A DNA stretch of 64,000 bases from an uncultured archaeon. Lineage in GTDB: Archaea > Nanobdellota > Nanobdellia > Pacearchaeales > GW2011-AR1. The DNA is taken from positions 1 to 64,000 of the forward strand of contig CABMGE010000024.1 in assembly GCA_902385625.1 (NCBI GenBank), read 5' to 3'. The notes below the pieces were generated by a model, which searched no databases, was not told where the DNA came from, and saw nothing but the letters and a program-made list of their open reading frames with translations. Below are positions 1 through 8,881 of this stretch, in pieces (the first letter of the stretch is position 1; every line of letters starts with the position of its first letter). A program made the position numbers and the translations under genes.

Positions 1-91
1 GAAGATTTGAGTCATCAAGTGCAGCACAGTTTACAATACTTAATATAACTAGAATAAATATTACAAAAACCAAAATACCTCTAATTTTCAT
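1..91 (-). CDS. Secreted or membrane protein, N-terminal fragment cut by the window edge
   Basis: Reading leftward from the ATG at 91, the frame stays open to base 1. It encodes a start typical of a signal peptide: MKIRG, then a run of hydrophobic residues ending VILSIVNCAALDDS. The Cys followed by small residues may be a cleavage or lipid-attachment site, but that is a guess. Only about 30 residues are visible, so the product is unknown. It is divergent from the eS27 gene. Confidence 0.6.
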   Translation of the reverse strand, partial: MKIRGILVFVIFILVILSIVNCAALDDSNL

Positions 92-125
92 AGAATTATC
101 AGTATTTTATTTCTTTTAAAGTTTG

Positions 126-143
126 TTAGTTTATCCAAACTAA
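126..143. repeat. Inverted repeat in divergent intergenic region
   Basis: TTAGTTT and AAACTAA form perfect 7-base arms around the loop ATCC. It lies between the divergent fragment at the left edge and eS27. It could be an operator or only a small hairpin. A similar TTTAGTT/AACTAAA dyad is at 45469-45489. Confidence 0.4.
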
Positions 144-216
144 AAAAAGAGGCATTAAGTGAAAATATCATATTAAAATAACTAGGAAAAACCTGTGATT
201 TTCAGCAATGCAAATC

Positions 217-224
217 TTTAAAAA
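217..224 (+). promoter_or_regulatory. TATA-like box for eS27
   Basis: CTTTAAAAACC is centred about 25 bases before the eS27 ATG at 246. With no room for a Shine-Dalgarno leader, the mRNA is probably leaderless or nearly so. Confidence 0.45.
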
Positions 225-245
225 CCAAATTTCTATTCATATTTC

Positions 246-416
246 ATGGGAAAGTACAAATTTATTAAAGTAAGATGTCAAGCTTGTAAAAACGAGCAGA
301 CAATATTTGAAGGCGCGACAACAAAAGTAAAATGCCTTATCTGTGATGCAGTAATTGCAGAACCAAAAGGCGGAAAAGCAGAAATAAAGGCAAGAGTAGT
401 TGAAATTTTAAATTAG
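246..416 (+). CDS. rps27e: Small ribosomal subunit protein eS27 (zinc ribbon)
   Basis: This 56-residue protein begins MGKYKFIKVRC. It has the four-cysteine zinc ribbon of archaeal eS27: C11-x2-C14 and C30-x2-C33, followed by the basic and beta-rich tail. Length matches the family (about 55-65 residues). It is a component of the archaeal 30S subunit. In many archaea rps27e is directly followed by the aIF2-alpha gene in one operon. Here aIF2-alpha follows 425 bases later, with an opposite-strand gene in between. Confidence 0.93.
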   Translation: MGKYKFIKVRCQACKNEQTIFEGATTKVKCLICDAVIAEPKGGKAEIKARVVEILN

Positions 417-420
417 AATT

Positions 421-747
421 CTATTGGGATCTTACCCTAAAAATACCACTATCTACAGCTCTATTCATTTCATCAATTAAATCCTCATTTCCAGAATGAA
501 GACCTAGGTTATTAACTGAATAGTCAAATGGATTCAAACCATGAGGAATTGGTGCGAGTCTAAAACAATCCCCCAATGCAAGTCCGGCTTCTATAAATAC
601 TCGAGCAGGAAGACTTTCAAGAGTTGCACGACACCATCTTCTATCACGAAAATCTACATAAGCTCCAATTACCTGCTGATTTTCAACCCTTAATACTTTA
701 AAATAACCTTCCCAACTATAATCTTCTGGAAAATATCCATCTGCCAT
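421..747 (-). CDS. Hypothetical protein inserted between eS27 and aIF2-alpha
   Basis: A 108-residue protein without a family I recognise. It is soluble, acidic to neutral, rich in Arg, Asp and aromatic residues (WEGYF, DFRDRRWCRATLE), with no signal peptide or membrane helix. This composition differs from the Lys/Ile/Asn-rich neighbours, which may mean acquisition by transfer. It ends 5 bases beyond the eS27 stop, convergently. A TATA-like CTTTATTAA lies about 30 bases upstream of its ATG. The gene interrupts an otherwise common archaeal gene pair. Confidence 0.65.
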   Translation of the reverse strand: MADGYFPEDYSWEGYFKVLRVENQQVIGAYVDFRDRRWCRATLESLPARVFIEAGLALGDCFRLAPIPHGLNPFDYSVNNLGLHSGNEDLIDEMNRAVDSGIFRVRSQ

Positions 748-811
748 GGAATAATATTTTCATTTGATTATTAATAAAGATTATTCTATTTGATTATAAT
801 CGATAGCAATA

Positions 812-818
812 TTTATAA
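812..818 (+). promoter_or_regulatory. TATA box for aIF2-alpha, deciding the start
   Basis: ATATTTATAACC is centred about 26 bases before the ATG at 841. An in-frame ATG at 790 lies upstream of this box, so initiation at 841 on a leaderless mRNA is the better reading. Confidence 0.55.
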
Positions 819-840
819 CCCTGTTTTCTTCATTAATTAC

Positions 841-1560
841 ATGAACGATCAGTTTGAAGAAGGAGAACTTGTACTCTGCACAGTTGATAAAGTCATAGGA
901 ACAACAGTTTTTGTAAAAGTTGATGGAAATGGAGATGGAACTATAACCACTTCAGAAATAGCTCCTGGAAGAATTAGGAATTTAAGGGATTATGTTGTTC
1001 CGAATAAAAAAATAGTCTGCAAAATCTTAAGAATCCAAGGAGACAAAATACAGTTATCACTCCGAAGAGTAAAACCTAATGAAAGAAAAGATCTGCTTGA
1101 AAGAATAGAAAAAGAAAAAAGCTATAAGGCAGTACTCAAAACAGTTCTCGGAGAGGATGAATCAAAAAAATTAATAGAAAAAATATTAAGTGAAAATACA
1201 ATAAATGATTTTTTCTTAAATCTAGAAGAAAATAAAAAATTTCTTGAAAATGAAATTACAAAAGAGCAATTTGAAAAATTAATGAAGATATTTGAATCAA
1301 AAAAAGAAAAACCAAAACAAATAAAACAAATATTCAGACTTTCAAATAAATCTTCAAATGGAATGGTTATTGTAAAAAATATTTTAAAGGAATCATGTCA
1401 AAATAACTGCAATATAAGTTATCTTGCAGCAGGAAAATATTCAATAACTTTGGAAGGAAAGGACTTAAAAGAAATAGATAACAATATACAAACTGTTCTG
1501 GAAAAAGTAGAACAACTTGCAAAAAAAGAGCATTGTGATTTTGTCGTGGAAAAAAGTTAA
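841..1560 (+). CDS. Translation initiation factor aIF2, alpha subunit
   Basis: A 239-residue protein. The N-terminal S1/OB domain (EEGELVLCTVDKVIGTTVFVKVD, then LSLRRVKPNERKD) is the signature of archaeal aIF2-alpha. It is followed by a helical domain and a C-terminal alpha-beta domain (SITLEGKDLKEIDNNIQTVLEKVEQLAKK). With the beta and gamma subunits it delivers Met-tRNAi to the small ribosomal subunit. Length is slightly below the usual 260-270. I chose the ATG at 841 over the one at 790, because it has a correctly spaced TATA box and the extra 17 residues are hydrophobic and unlike the family. The 3' end overlaps the convergent EndoQ gene by 4 bases. Confidence 0.93.
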   Translation: MNDQFEEGELVLCTVDKVIGTTVFVKVDGNGDGTITTSEIAPGRIRNLRDYVVPNKKIVCKILRIQGDKIQLSLRRVKPNERKDLLERIEKEKSYKAVLKTVLGEDESKKLIEKILSENTINDFFLNLEENKKFLENEITKEQFEKLMKIFESKKEKPKQIKQIFRLSNKSSNGMVIVKNILKESCQNNCNISYLAAGKYSITLEGKDLKEIDNNIQTVLEKVEQLAKKEHCDFVVEKS

Positions 1561-2906
1561 AACAACTTTTTTTGAACTGGTTTCTTTTTAACTTCTTGGG
1601 TATTTTTTAATTCAGACGCAGCTTTTTCATCATCTCCTAAACTTATCTCTTTTCCACCAATAATTGCTTTTCCATAAACACCATCATAACCAGGTTTCAC
1701 CTGAATTTTGCTTTGGCGATTTTGCATTATAAGATCAGTTAATAGTTCATTCTTAATTACTCCAAATATCTCTTCTCTAGAGACAGTTAATAAGATATTA
1801 AACTCACTTCCGAACTTGTCAATAAGATCGTTATAAATCTTCCAACAACCCTTGCTATTGACTCCAATCCCAATTCCAAGAGAGATTATTTCATGTAGAG
1901 GTAATAACTTGTAGTAACATTTTTTATTAACATGACTTGCATCTCCTTTCTTTGCAAGTGCATTAACTCTGTATTCAACTCCTACAGTTAAAGGTTTTTG
2001 ACAAACAGGACAAATTCCATTAAGTCTTACAGTCTCTTCAGGAGAAGAGGAAAAATTACAGTTTCTATGACCATCAAAATGATATTTGCCATAAGCTGGA
2101 TCAGCCTCAACAGTTCCAATAAAATCCTTTTCTCTTATTTGCCTTATAATCTCATCATAGCTCAATTTTCCAGAAGAAGGCATTTTGAGAATAGTCGCCT
2201 CTCTTCCAAGTCTCCATGGCCAAAAAGAATGTGCATCTGAAAAACTAACAATTGCGCGATTATCAAGATCTTTTATTTTCCAATTCATTTCAGGGTCAGA
2301 TGAAATTCCAGTTTCTATTGCATGGATCATATAATCCTTATCCTCAAATGCTTCTTTTATTGAATCAAACCCCCCATTGCTTCCAAAAATGCCAAACCAA
2401 GGCGTCCAGGCATGAGCAGGAATTACTTCTATTCTTTTATCAATCTCTTCCATCTTAGCAGCAAAATCCCTGCAAGAGATCTTAAATATCGGTCTCCCAT
2501 CATAATCCCGTCTTCCTTTTGTATCAAGCCATGCATTAATTTTATCAACAGCAGCAATGTTTGGTGCAAAATAAACAAGATGTATTCTTCTGCCTTTTCC
2601 ATTCTGGGTATAAACCAGAGATATTTCAGAACCTAGGATAAATGGAAACTCTCCGATTTCATCCTTAAAATAAAAAACACCATTTTCCTCCCTTAACTGT
2701 TTTATTTCAGAAAGCCAAATGTTATGAGTAAAATCTCCTGTTGCCATTAAATTAAGTCCTTTAATTCTTGCCCATTTGACAAGATTTGGAAAAGTAAGGT
2801 CTTTACTACATGCTCTTGAAAATCTAGAATGGATATGAAGTTCTGCAAATATCCAATTCTTATCAACATCTCCGCAACTATAAATAAATTCTCCGTCTTT
2901 TTTCAT
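1557..2906 (-). CDS. endoQ: Endonuclease Q (PHP-family nuclease for deaminated DNA)
   Basis: A 449-residue protein. It has an N-terminal PHP metal-dependent domain (ELHIHSRFSRACSK, metal-binding H24 and H26; later a DAHSFWPWRLGRE motif). A zinc module follows around residues 280-310 (CNFSSSPEETVRLNGICPVC), then a helical DNA-binding region. This layout matches EndoQ, which in Thermococcales cleaves 5' of hypoxanthine, uracil and abasic sites. The C-terminus is extended with charged residues and ends PVQKKLF. This resembles a shortened PCNA-interaction motif; EndoQ is known to work with PCNA. It converges on aIF2-alpha. Confidence 0.88.
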   Translation of the reverse strand: MKKDGEFIYSCGDVDKNWIFAELHIHSRFSRACSKDLTFPNLVKWARIKGLNLMATGDFTHNIWLSEIKQLREENGVFYFKDEIGEFPFILGSEISLVYTQNGKGRRIHLVYFAPNIAAVDKINAWLDTKGRRDYDGRPIFKISCRDFAAKMEEIDKRIEVIPAHAWTPWFGIFGSNGGFDSIKEAFEDKDYMIHAIETGISSDPEMNWKIKDLDNRAIVSFSDAHSFWPWRLGREATILKMPSSGKLSYDEIIRQIREKDFIGTVEADPAYGKYHFDGHRNCNFSSSPEETVRLNGICPVCQKPLTVGVEYRVNALAKKGDASHVNKKCYYKLLPLHEIISLGIGIGVNSKGCWKIYNDLIDKFGSEFNILLTVSREEIFGVIKNELLTDLIMQNRQSKIQVKPGYDGVYGKAIIGGKEISLGDDEKAASELKNTQEVKKKPVQKKLF

Positions 2907-2980
2907 TAAAATAGAAACAAAAATGCCTTTTTATAGATTATCATAATCACAATATAAACTAACTATTTAAGAATAATTTT

Positions 2981-5428
2981 TTATTTAGTTCTCTTGAAAA
3001 CAACATATCTTTCCTTTTTTCTTCCCTTAAACATAGAAACTACAATCACAATTAATACTAAAACCACGATTATAACTGCAATCTCCCATAACCAACTTAA
3101 ATTGCTTGTTGTTTCTGCTATTTTTTCACCCACTTTTTCAGTTGTCTCTTTTACAGTTTCAACAATACCTTTTTTCTCTTCAGTTTTAGGAGCAGGAGGA
3201 GGTGGGATTCTTTCATTAATTGATTTAATAGTTATATTTGCCTTTCCATTCTTTATTGAATTAAGCTTAACATAAACATCATAATATTCATTAGAATCAA
3301 CATCAAACTTCTTTTCATCACCAATACTAAATACAACCTGTTGAGGTGTTGATGAAACATTTATTGTTGCAGTTGTAGTTGTAAGAGAAACAACACCAAC
3401 TGAATGCTCTTCAGCACCAATACTAAACTTGAGCCTTTGTTTAACTCCGAGTTCTTTTGTAAACCCTGCTTGAAACTGCTGTCCAGTAAGACTGGAACTC
3501 ATTGTCCAGTAAGATGCAGTATTAGTTGTAACTGCTGGAGAACTACCGCCATTATTAGTAGATTCTTCAACAGGTGGAGCAGGAGTATATGCTGCAAAAG
3601 ATGTAAAATGATAAGTCCAAATTATTAAATCACTTCCACTAGGAACATAACATTCCCTTGGAGAAACTGAATTGATATTTGTAGGAGTAGTTGGAGCAAT
3701 ATCACATACAGTTGAAATATCAGTTAAAGTTGCATTTCCTCTAGACCATGCAGCTCTTTTTCCAGCCATTCCACCAATAATAATTTTAACAGGACTTGAA
3801 AAATTAAGTTCACTGGAAGTAGTTCCCATATCAACAACAATCTCTTTAGTTCCAGAAGCAGGTGCAATAAATGAAGAAGAATTTATAGTAGGCAAACTTA
3901 CTTTTCCATCCCAGCTCAAGTTTCCAGTGATATTTACAGAAGCAGGTAGGATTGCAGTGTAATTATAAGCACCTGAAGTGATTAGAGTAAAGTTATTTGC
4001 AAGCGTAACAACTCCATTATTAACTAATTGCGTTAAATCAATTGAAACTGGTTTAGATACATTTGGAGAAGTAATAGTTTGTATAGTGGAGTTATAAGGA
4101 ATAATAACATTTGTTACAGAAGAATCAATATTATATGCAGTATCATTTGCAATATAAGCTGTAGGAAGGAGCGAAGTTATGTTTATTTGAATTGTTGCGC
4201 TGCTAGATCGGAAATTATCATTCGCATAAACAGTGATATTTTTTATTCCAGCAGTAGTATAATTTACATTAAAAATTATTCCAGAAGCAACTGAAAATCT
4301 AGAACTATCAGTATAATTTACCCATGAACCATTGTAACTTAGATCAGTGATGATAAAATTAACTGCGAAAGATTGATTTGCATAATAAACACTATTGTTT
4401 ATTGGAGAAAGTATTGAAATCACAGGAGCAGTTGTATCAATAGTTAAGTTTATTGAAGTGCTATTTGAATTTGAAGCATTGTCTAAAGCAACAACATTCA
4501 AGGTGTATCTTCCATCTGGAACAGTTAGAGAAATAGTTCCATTTTTAGCAGGATTAGTATTAACTGTGCTGTTAACCACTGTCCCAGTTAAATCCAATAT
4601 GCTAACATTTACAGAATTAAAGTAGGTATCATTTCTAGTAATGTTTATAGCAATCAAATTACTACTTAGATTAACATTAGTTCTAGGATATTCTAATACA
4701 AGTAAGGGTTTTACAGTATCTTTAATAAAGTTAACAGAACTGGAGTTGACGTTTCCATAGCTATCATTACAATAAACAGTCCAACTATTAGTTCCCTCTA
4801 CAGAGGTTATATTACCAAATTGAGTTAATGCAAGAGTATTAGTTGAATTCCAAATACCTGAATTATTTGAATACCAACAACTTCCCAGCACCCCATTATC
4901 ACTAACATTATAGTTTATAGAAGAAACATTTGTAGAGTAAATTGCATTTAAAACCGGATAATAAATTGTTACTATACCCGGAGGAGTTGTATCAGTTATA
5001 ACAACCGAGATATTTGAAGAAAAAGAATCAGTTGCATTAGCAGTAATTATAGTTATATTATAGATTCCAGGAGTAGATGCAGTTGCATTAAACCAAAAAT
5101 AACTATTATTCATTCCAGACCCGACAACATAACTTGCATTTGTCCAGGATAGAGTGGAAGAATCATTTGAAAAAACAGAAGCAGAATTTGTACCACTTGT
5201 ACCGCTTGCAAACTGGATATTTCCCCAAAGAACTACTCTGACCTGACTTATCTCAGAAAGATCACTATTATTTATAGTAATATTATACTTTGAACTTAAA
5301 TCCTCTGCAAAATTATAAGAAGTCCCTCCAACAGAAGTTTTTATCACAGGATTTGAAAGAATAAAACTTATACTGACTAATATAGTTGCGATTATTCCAA
5401 ACATAACAAAATATCTTTTCATCACCAT
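2981..5428 (-). CDS. Large cell-surface protein with Ig-like repeats and C-terminal membrane anchor
   Basis: An 815-residue protein. It has an N-terminal signal peptide (MVMKRYFVMFGIIATILVSI) and several beta-rich segments of about 90-100 residues. Segments open with D-T-T-P-P, D-T-V-K-P or D-T-T-A-P and hold many N-x-S/T sequons, like archaeal and bacterial Ig-like surface domains. A Pro/Lys linker (PPPPAPKTEEKK) leads to one membrane helix near residues 780-803 and a basic cytoplasmic tail. It is probably a glycosylated surface or S-layer-associated protein. The nearby radical SAM, glycosyltransferase and nucleotide-sugar genes fit a surface-glycan neighbourhood. Its ligand or exact role is unknown. 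Confidence 0.8.
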   Translation of the reverse strand: MVMKRYFVMFGIIATILVSISFILSNPVIKTSVGGTSYNFAEDLSSKYNITINNSDLSEISQVRVVLWGNIQFASGTSGTNSASVFSNDSSTLSWTNASYVVGSGMNNSYFWFNATASTPGIYNITIITANATDSFSSNISVVITDTTPPGIVTIYYPVLNAIYSTNVSSINYNVSDNGVLGSCWYSNNSGIWNSTNTLALTQFGNITSVEGTNSWTVYCNDSYGNVNSSSVNFIKDTVKPLLVLEYPRTNVNLSSNLIAINITRNDTYFNSVNVSILDLTGTVVNSTVNTNPAKNGTISLTVPDGRYTLNVVALDNASNSNSTSINLTIDTTAPVISILSPINNSVYYANQSFAVNFIITDLSYNGSWVNYTDSSRFSVASGIIFNVNYTTAGIKNITVYANDNFRSSSATIQINITSLLPTAYIANDTAYNIDSSVTNVIIPYNSTIQTITSPNVSKPVSIDLTQLVNNGVVTLANNFTLITSGAYNYTAILPASVNITGNLSWDGKVSLPTINSSSFIAPASGTKEIVVDMGTTSSELNFSSPVKIIIGGMAGKRAAWSRGNATLTDISTVCDIAPTTPTNINSVSPRECYVPSGSDLIIWTYHFTSFAAYTPAPPVEESTNNGGSSPAVTTNTASYWTMSSSLTGQQFQAGFTKELGVKQRLKFSIGAEEHSVGVVSLTTTTATINVSSTPQQVVFSIGDEKKFDVDSNEYYDVYVKLNSIKNGKANITIKSINERIPPPPAPKTEEKKGIVETVKETTEKVGEKIAETTSNLSWLWEIAVIIVVLVLIVIVVSMFKGRKKERYVVFKRTK

Positions 5429-5556
5429 CTTTTTCTTAGATATATTAGAATGCTATCATTTATAAATATTTCTTAAGAGTATAGAAATTAAAATAATTTA
5501 AAAACATATTATATCAAATCCAAATACTTAAAAATGATAAAATTAATTGATTTATT

Positions 5557-6915
5557 ATGAGATTTTTGTTCATTACAAAACCATTCTTTATTGAGCCTCT
5601 TGGAACAATGTATTTATCTTCATCAATAAAACAAAGAGGTCATGAAGTGGATCTAGTTACAACTAGTGAAGACTATGAAAAAAAAGTAAATGAATTTTCT
5701 CCAGAAGTTATTGGATACAGTATAATGACTGGAGATCAGGATTTCTACGAATCAATAAATAGAAAATTAAAACAAAAGCATAATTTTTTTTCCATTGCAG
5801 GAGGACCACATCCAACCTTCTTTCCAGAAATGCTAAAAAAAAGTAGCCTAGATGCTATATGTATAGGTGAGGGAGAAAAATCTCTCCAGGATTTTTTAGA
5901 GAATCCCGAGTCACATGAAATACCAAACTTCCACTTTAAAAATGGAAATGGGATCATAACAAATCCAGTTTATCCATTAATAGGAAATTTAAATGAAGTT
6001 CCATTCCCAGATAGAGAATTAGTTTTTAAATATCCAGAAGTTAAAAATGGTTCAATTAAACATTTTATAGCCTCAAGAGGTTGTCCATACAATTGTTCTT
6101 ATTGTTTTAATGAATCTTATTCAGAAATTTATAATAAAAAAGGCAAAAGAGTAAGATTCCGTTCTGTTGACAATCTATTAGGAGAGGTAAAAGAAGTTCT
6201 AGACACTTCCCCGACTAAATTTGTCTATTTCCAGGATGATACATTTATTTTAGATTCAAAGTGGGTAAAAGAGTTCTCAGAAAAATATCCTAAAATAACA
6301 AGTCTGCCATTCCACTGCCACATACGTGCAAATCTGGCAAAAGAAGAAATAATTAAAGATCTAAAGAGCGCAGGATGTTATAGTGTGCATATTGCAGCAG
6401 AATCTGGAAATGCAAAAATAAGAAAAGAAGTATTAAACCGAAACATGAGTGACGAACAAATAATTTCCTCTGTTGAACTTTTAAAAAAATATGATATAAA
6501 AGTAATGTTACAAAATATTCTAGGACTTCCATTTACAACACTAAAAAATGATTTTGAAACATTGGAACTAAACATAAAATGTCAGCCAGATTATTCTTGG
6601 GCAAGTATTTTTCAGCCATATCCAAAAACAAGGCTGGGCAAAAAATCCGTGGAGTCTGGAGCCTATAAAGGAGATTTTTCAGATATAGGTAATAATTTCT
6701 TTGACTCTTCAGTTTTAGATATAGAAAATAAGAATGAAATTGCAAATCTTCAAAAATTATTTGCAATTGCAGTTAGTAATCCCGAATTATATTATTCAGG
6801 ATTATTGCAAAAACTAATTGAACTTCCTTATGATTCAACAAGGGAAAAATTTACAGAAATTTATAAAGATTTTAGAAAAAGAGGAGACAAAATCCTATAT
6901 GGATTTGACTTATGA
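5557..6915 (+). CDS. Radical SAM protein with N-terminal B12-binding-like domain
   Basis: A 452-residue protein. Residues 1-130 resemble a cobalamin-binding Rossmann domain (ISSSIKQRGHEVDLV-like start, then YSIMTGDQDFY, GGPHPTFFPEML, IGEGE). The radical SAM core follows, with its 4Fe-4S motif C176-x3-C180-x2-C183 in SRGCPYNCSYCF. HIAAESGN and the LQNILGLP segment are typical of the MiaB/Bch-E-like branch. The substrate cannot be read from sequence. It overlaps the next gene by ATGA, so it is translated together with a glycosyltransferase. A role in modifying a lipid, glycan or cofactor is possible. Confidence 0.85.
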   Translation: MRFLFITKPFFIEPLGTMYLSSSIKQRGHEVDLVTTSEDYEKKVNEFSPEVIGYSIMTGDQDFYESINRKLKQKHNFFSIAGGPHPTFFPEMLKKSSLDAICIGEGEKSLQDFLENPESHEIPNFHFKNGNGIITNPVYPLIGNLNEVPFPDRELVFKYPEVKNGSIKHFIASRGCPYNCSYCFNESYSEIYNKKGKRVRFRSVDNLLGEVKEVLDTSPTKFVYFQDDTFILDSKWVKEFSEKYPKITSLPFHCHIRANLAKEEIIKDLKSAGCYSVHIAAESGNAKIRKEVLNRNMSDEQIISSVELLKKYDIKVMLQNILGLPFTTLKNDFETLELNIKCQPDYSWASIFQPYPKTRLGKKSVESGAYKGDFSDIGNNFFDSSVLDIENKNEIANLQKLFAIAVSNPELYYSGLLQKLIELPYDSTREKFTEIYKDFRKRGDKILYGFDL

Positions 6916-7799
6916 AACTATCAATTCTAATAACTGCTTTTAAGGAAGAAAAAACAATAGGAAAAGCAATAGAGTCATTCCTAAATCAAAATATAAAAGA
7001 AAGTTTTGAACTTATTGTAATGGCTCCGGATAAAGAAACTCTTCTAGAGGCAAAAAAATACCCTTCTAAAAATAAGATAAAACTTGTAAAAGATCCTGGA
7101 AAAGGAAAATCCTATGCAATAAATAAAATATTACCAAAGATCAAATCAGAAATAATACTTTTAACTGATGGAGATGTATATGTATCTGAAAATTCTGTGA
7201 ATGAAATACTTGAAAAATTTAAAGATAAAAAAGTAGGATGTGTTACTGGAAGGCCCTTTCCGAGTGAAGATAAATCAAAAAAATATGGATATTGGGCAAA
7301 TTTTTTATTTGATTCTGCACATGAAATGAGAATGAAACTAAAAAAAGATAATAAATTCCTGGAGTGTTCAGGATATTTATGGGCATTTAGAAATGGGATA
7401 ATTAAAGAATTTCCATTAGATGTTGCAGAAGATACAATAGTTCCCTATTTGTTTTCAGAAAAAGGATATAAAATAGATTATGCAGAAAATGCACTGGTCT
7501 ATGTTAAAAATGTAAATAACTGGAAAGACTGGATTTCTCAAAAAATAAGAACGAGCAGAGCTCATGAAACTCTAAATAAATATGTTAACACTAAAAAGTT
7601 TCCAAGAAGCAAAACATTTTCAAATGAAGCAAGAGGAGCTTTTTCTTTGTTTATCTATCCAAGATCAATTATGCAGTTTTTATGGTCAATAGAACTTTTT
7701 TTAGCGAGATTCTATATGTGGATAAAAGTCTTTAATGAAGTTTATATAAGAAAAAAATATCATCAAGATGGTTGGCAAAGAGTTGAAAGTACAAAATAA
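6912..7799 (+). CDS. Glycosyltransferase family 2, membrane-associated
   Basis: A 295-residue protein with a GT-A fold. The N-terminus is MKLSILITAFKEEKTIGKAIES, and the metal/nucleotide-sugar site is LLTDGDVYVS around residues 82-91. A later acidic segment (VAEDTIVPYLFSEKGY) and the basic motif KIRTSRAHETL are as in processive-type GT2 enzymes. A hydrophobic stretch near the C-terminus may dock it on the membrane. Translation is coupled to the radical SAM gene by a 4-base overlap. It probably transfers sugars onto a lipid or surface glycan. Donor and acceptor are unknown. Confidence 0.85.
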   Translation: MKLSILITAFKEEKTIGKAIESFLNQNIKESFELIVMAPDKETLLEAKKYPSKNKIKLVKDPGKGKSYAINKILPKIKSEIILLTDGDVYVSENSVNEILEKFKDKKVGCVTGRPFPSEDKSKKYGYWANFLFDSAHEMRMKLKKDNKFLECSGYLWAFRNGIIKEFPLDVAEDTIVPYLFSEKGYKIDYAENALVYVKNVNNWKDWISQKIRTSRAHETLNKYVNTKKFPRSKTFSNEARGAFSLFIYPRSIMQFLWSIELFLARFYMWIKVFNEVYIRKKYHQDGWQRVESTK

Positions 7800-7864
7800 T
7801 TTTTTATCTGAATAAAAAATTGATATCTTCTTTAATCTAAAATGTCTTAGAGAATTTATCGGAT

Positions 7865-7898
7865 CTATTTTAGACAAATTCACTTTGGATAAAAATAG
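7865..7898 (+). repeat. Dispersed hairpin, TTCAC-loop family, copy A
   Basis: Outer arms CTATTTTA and TAAAAATAG enclose an inner stem CAAA/TTTG around the loop TTCAC. It shares its plan with copies at 24633, 24669 and 30089. Here it lies between two convergent genes, so it could act in transcription termination. Confidence 0.6.
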
Positions 7899-7910
7899 CT
7901 ATTTTAATCT

Positions 7911-7932
7911 AATTTATACCTGGGTATAAATT
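7911..7932. terminator. TTTATAC hairpin 5 bases past a stop codon
   Basis: AATTTATACC and GGTATAAATT are perfect arms around a 2-base loop. It sits immediately after the stop of the minus-strand SDR gene and faces the convergent glycosyltransferase gene. Related hairpins follow three other minus-strand genes. It is probably a 3'-end element; the mechanism is inference. Confidence 0.5.
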
Positions 7933-7936
7933 ATTT

Positions 7937-8881
7937 CTACAAAACTCCTCTCCAAAAATTAAGCATATCTTCAAGTGTTTGATTTAAGGAAATCTCTTGT
8001 TTCCAATCAACTTCTTTTTTAAATTTAGAATTATCTCCATAAATAACTGGTTCATCAGTAGGCCTAAACAATGCAGGGTCCTGCCAAACATCAAATTCAA
8101 AAGGAACGAGTTTTTTTAAATTATCCACAATTTCACCCATACTATAAAGTTTCTCCCCGCTAATATTATAAGTTTCTCCAAAAGTTGCATGTTCAAGTGC
8201 AAGGTCAAAAGCGCGAATCAAATCTCTTACATCAGTAATAGCTCTTTTTGCATCAAGATTACCTACTCTTAACTTCTTTTCATTATTAATTCCTTTTTCA
8301 ATTTCAATAAGCCTCTTTGTAAAATCAGAACAGACATCATTAACTTTTCGAGGCCCTGTTGTATTAAATATTCTTATTGTAATTGGTTTTAGATTAAAGT
8401 TTTTAAAATATTGATAAGCCAAAAGATCCTGGGCTACCTTTGAAACACCATAAGGATGGAGAGGTTGAAGAGCATGATTTTCTTTAACCGGAACTTCTCC
8501 AGGTAAAACAAAACCATATTCAGCACTACTTCCAGCATTCAAGATTTTACAAGCAGGATTAAATTTTTTAACAGATTCAAACATATTTGTTGTTCCAATA
8601 ATATTTGCTTCAGCAGTATACCAAGGATCTTCCCAAGAAACAGTAGGATAACTCTGCGCAGCTAAATGAAAAATCTTATCAGGCATAAATTTTTGCATGA
8701 GTTCATAAACTCTTTCTTTATTTCTGACATCGCAAGTTTCATATTTAACTCGTTTATCAAATCCCCCAATATCAGTAGTAGGTATATAATCCGTTGCAAG
8801 AACCTCTTCTCCTTTATTTACCAGATAATTTGCCAAATGAACCCCCATAAAACCACCACCACCAGTTATCCAAGATTTCAT
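7937..8881 (-). CDS. SDR nucleotide-sugar enzyme, GDP-mannose 4,6-dehydratase / RMD-like
   Basis: A 314-residue extended SDR. It has the NAD(P)-binding motif ITGGGGFMGVHLA, the HLAAQSYPTVSWEDP motif, NAGSSAEYG, the catalytic Y-x3-K in HPYGVSKVAQD, and RAITDVRDLIRAF. These match GDP-4-dehydro-6-deoxy-mannose reductases and the related dehydratases; the length is closer to the reductases. The ATG at 8881 overlaps the stop of the upstream kinase/transferase gene (ATGA) and gives a normal N-terminus. It is last in a three-gene GDP-heptose-type cluster, so the likely substrate is a GDP-heptose or its keto-deoxy derivative. Confidence 0.85.
   Translation of the reverse strand: MKSWITGGGGFMGVHLANYLVNKGEEVLATDYIPTTDIGGFDKRVKYETCDVRNKERVYELMQKFMPDKIFHLAAQSYPTVSWEDPWYTAEANIIGTTNMFESVKKFNPACKILNAGSSAEYGFVLPGEVPVKENHALQPLHPYGVSKVAQDLLAYQYFKNFNLKPITIRIFNTTGPRKVNDVCSDFTKRLIEIEKGINNEKKLRVGNLDAKRAITDVRDLIRAFDLALEHATFGETYNISGEKLYSMGEIVDNLKKLVPFEFDVWQDPALFRPTDEPVIYGDNSKFKKEVDWKQEISLNQTLEDMLNFWRGVL

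Noticed and set aside
790-840. Upstream start for aIF2-alpha at 790
   Set aside because: It lies before the TATA box and adds residues unlike the family.
3404-5000. Plus-strand open frames inside the surface protein gene
   Set aside because: They are antisense to a long gene with clear signal peptide and anchor; their proteins are low-complexity shadows.
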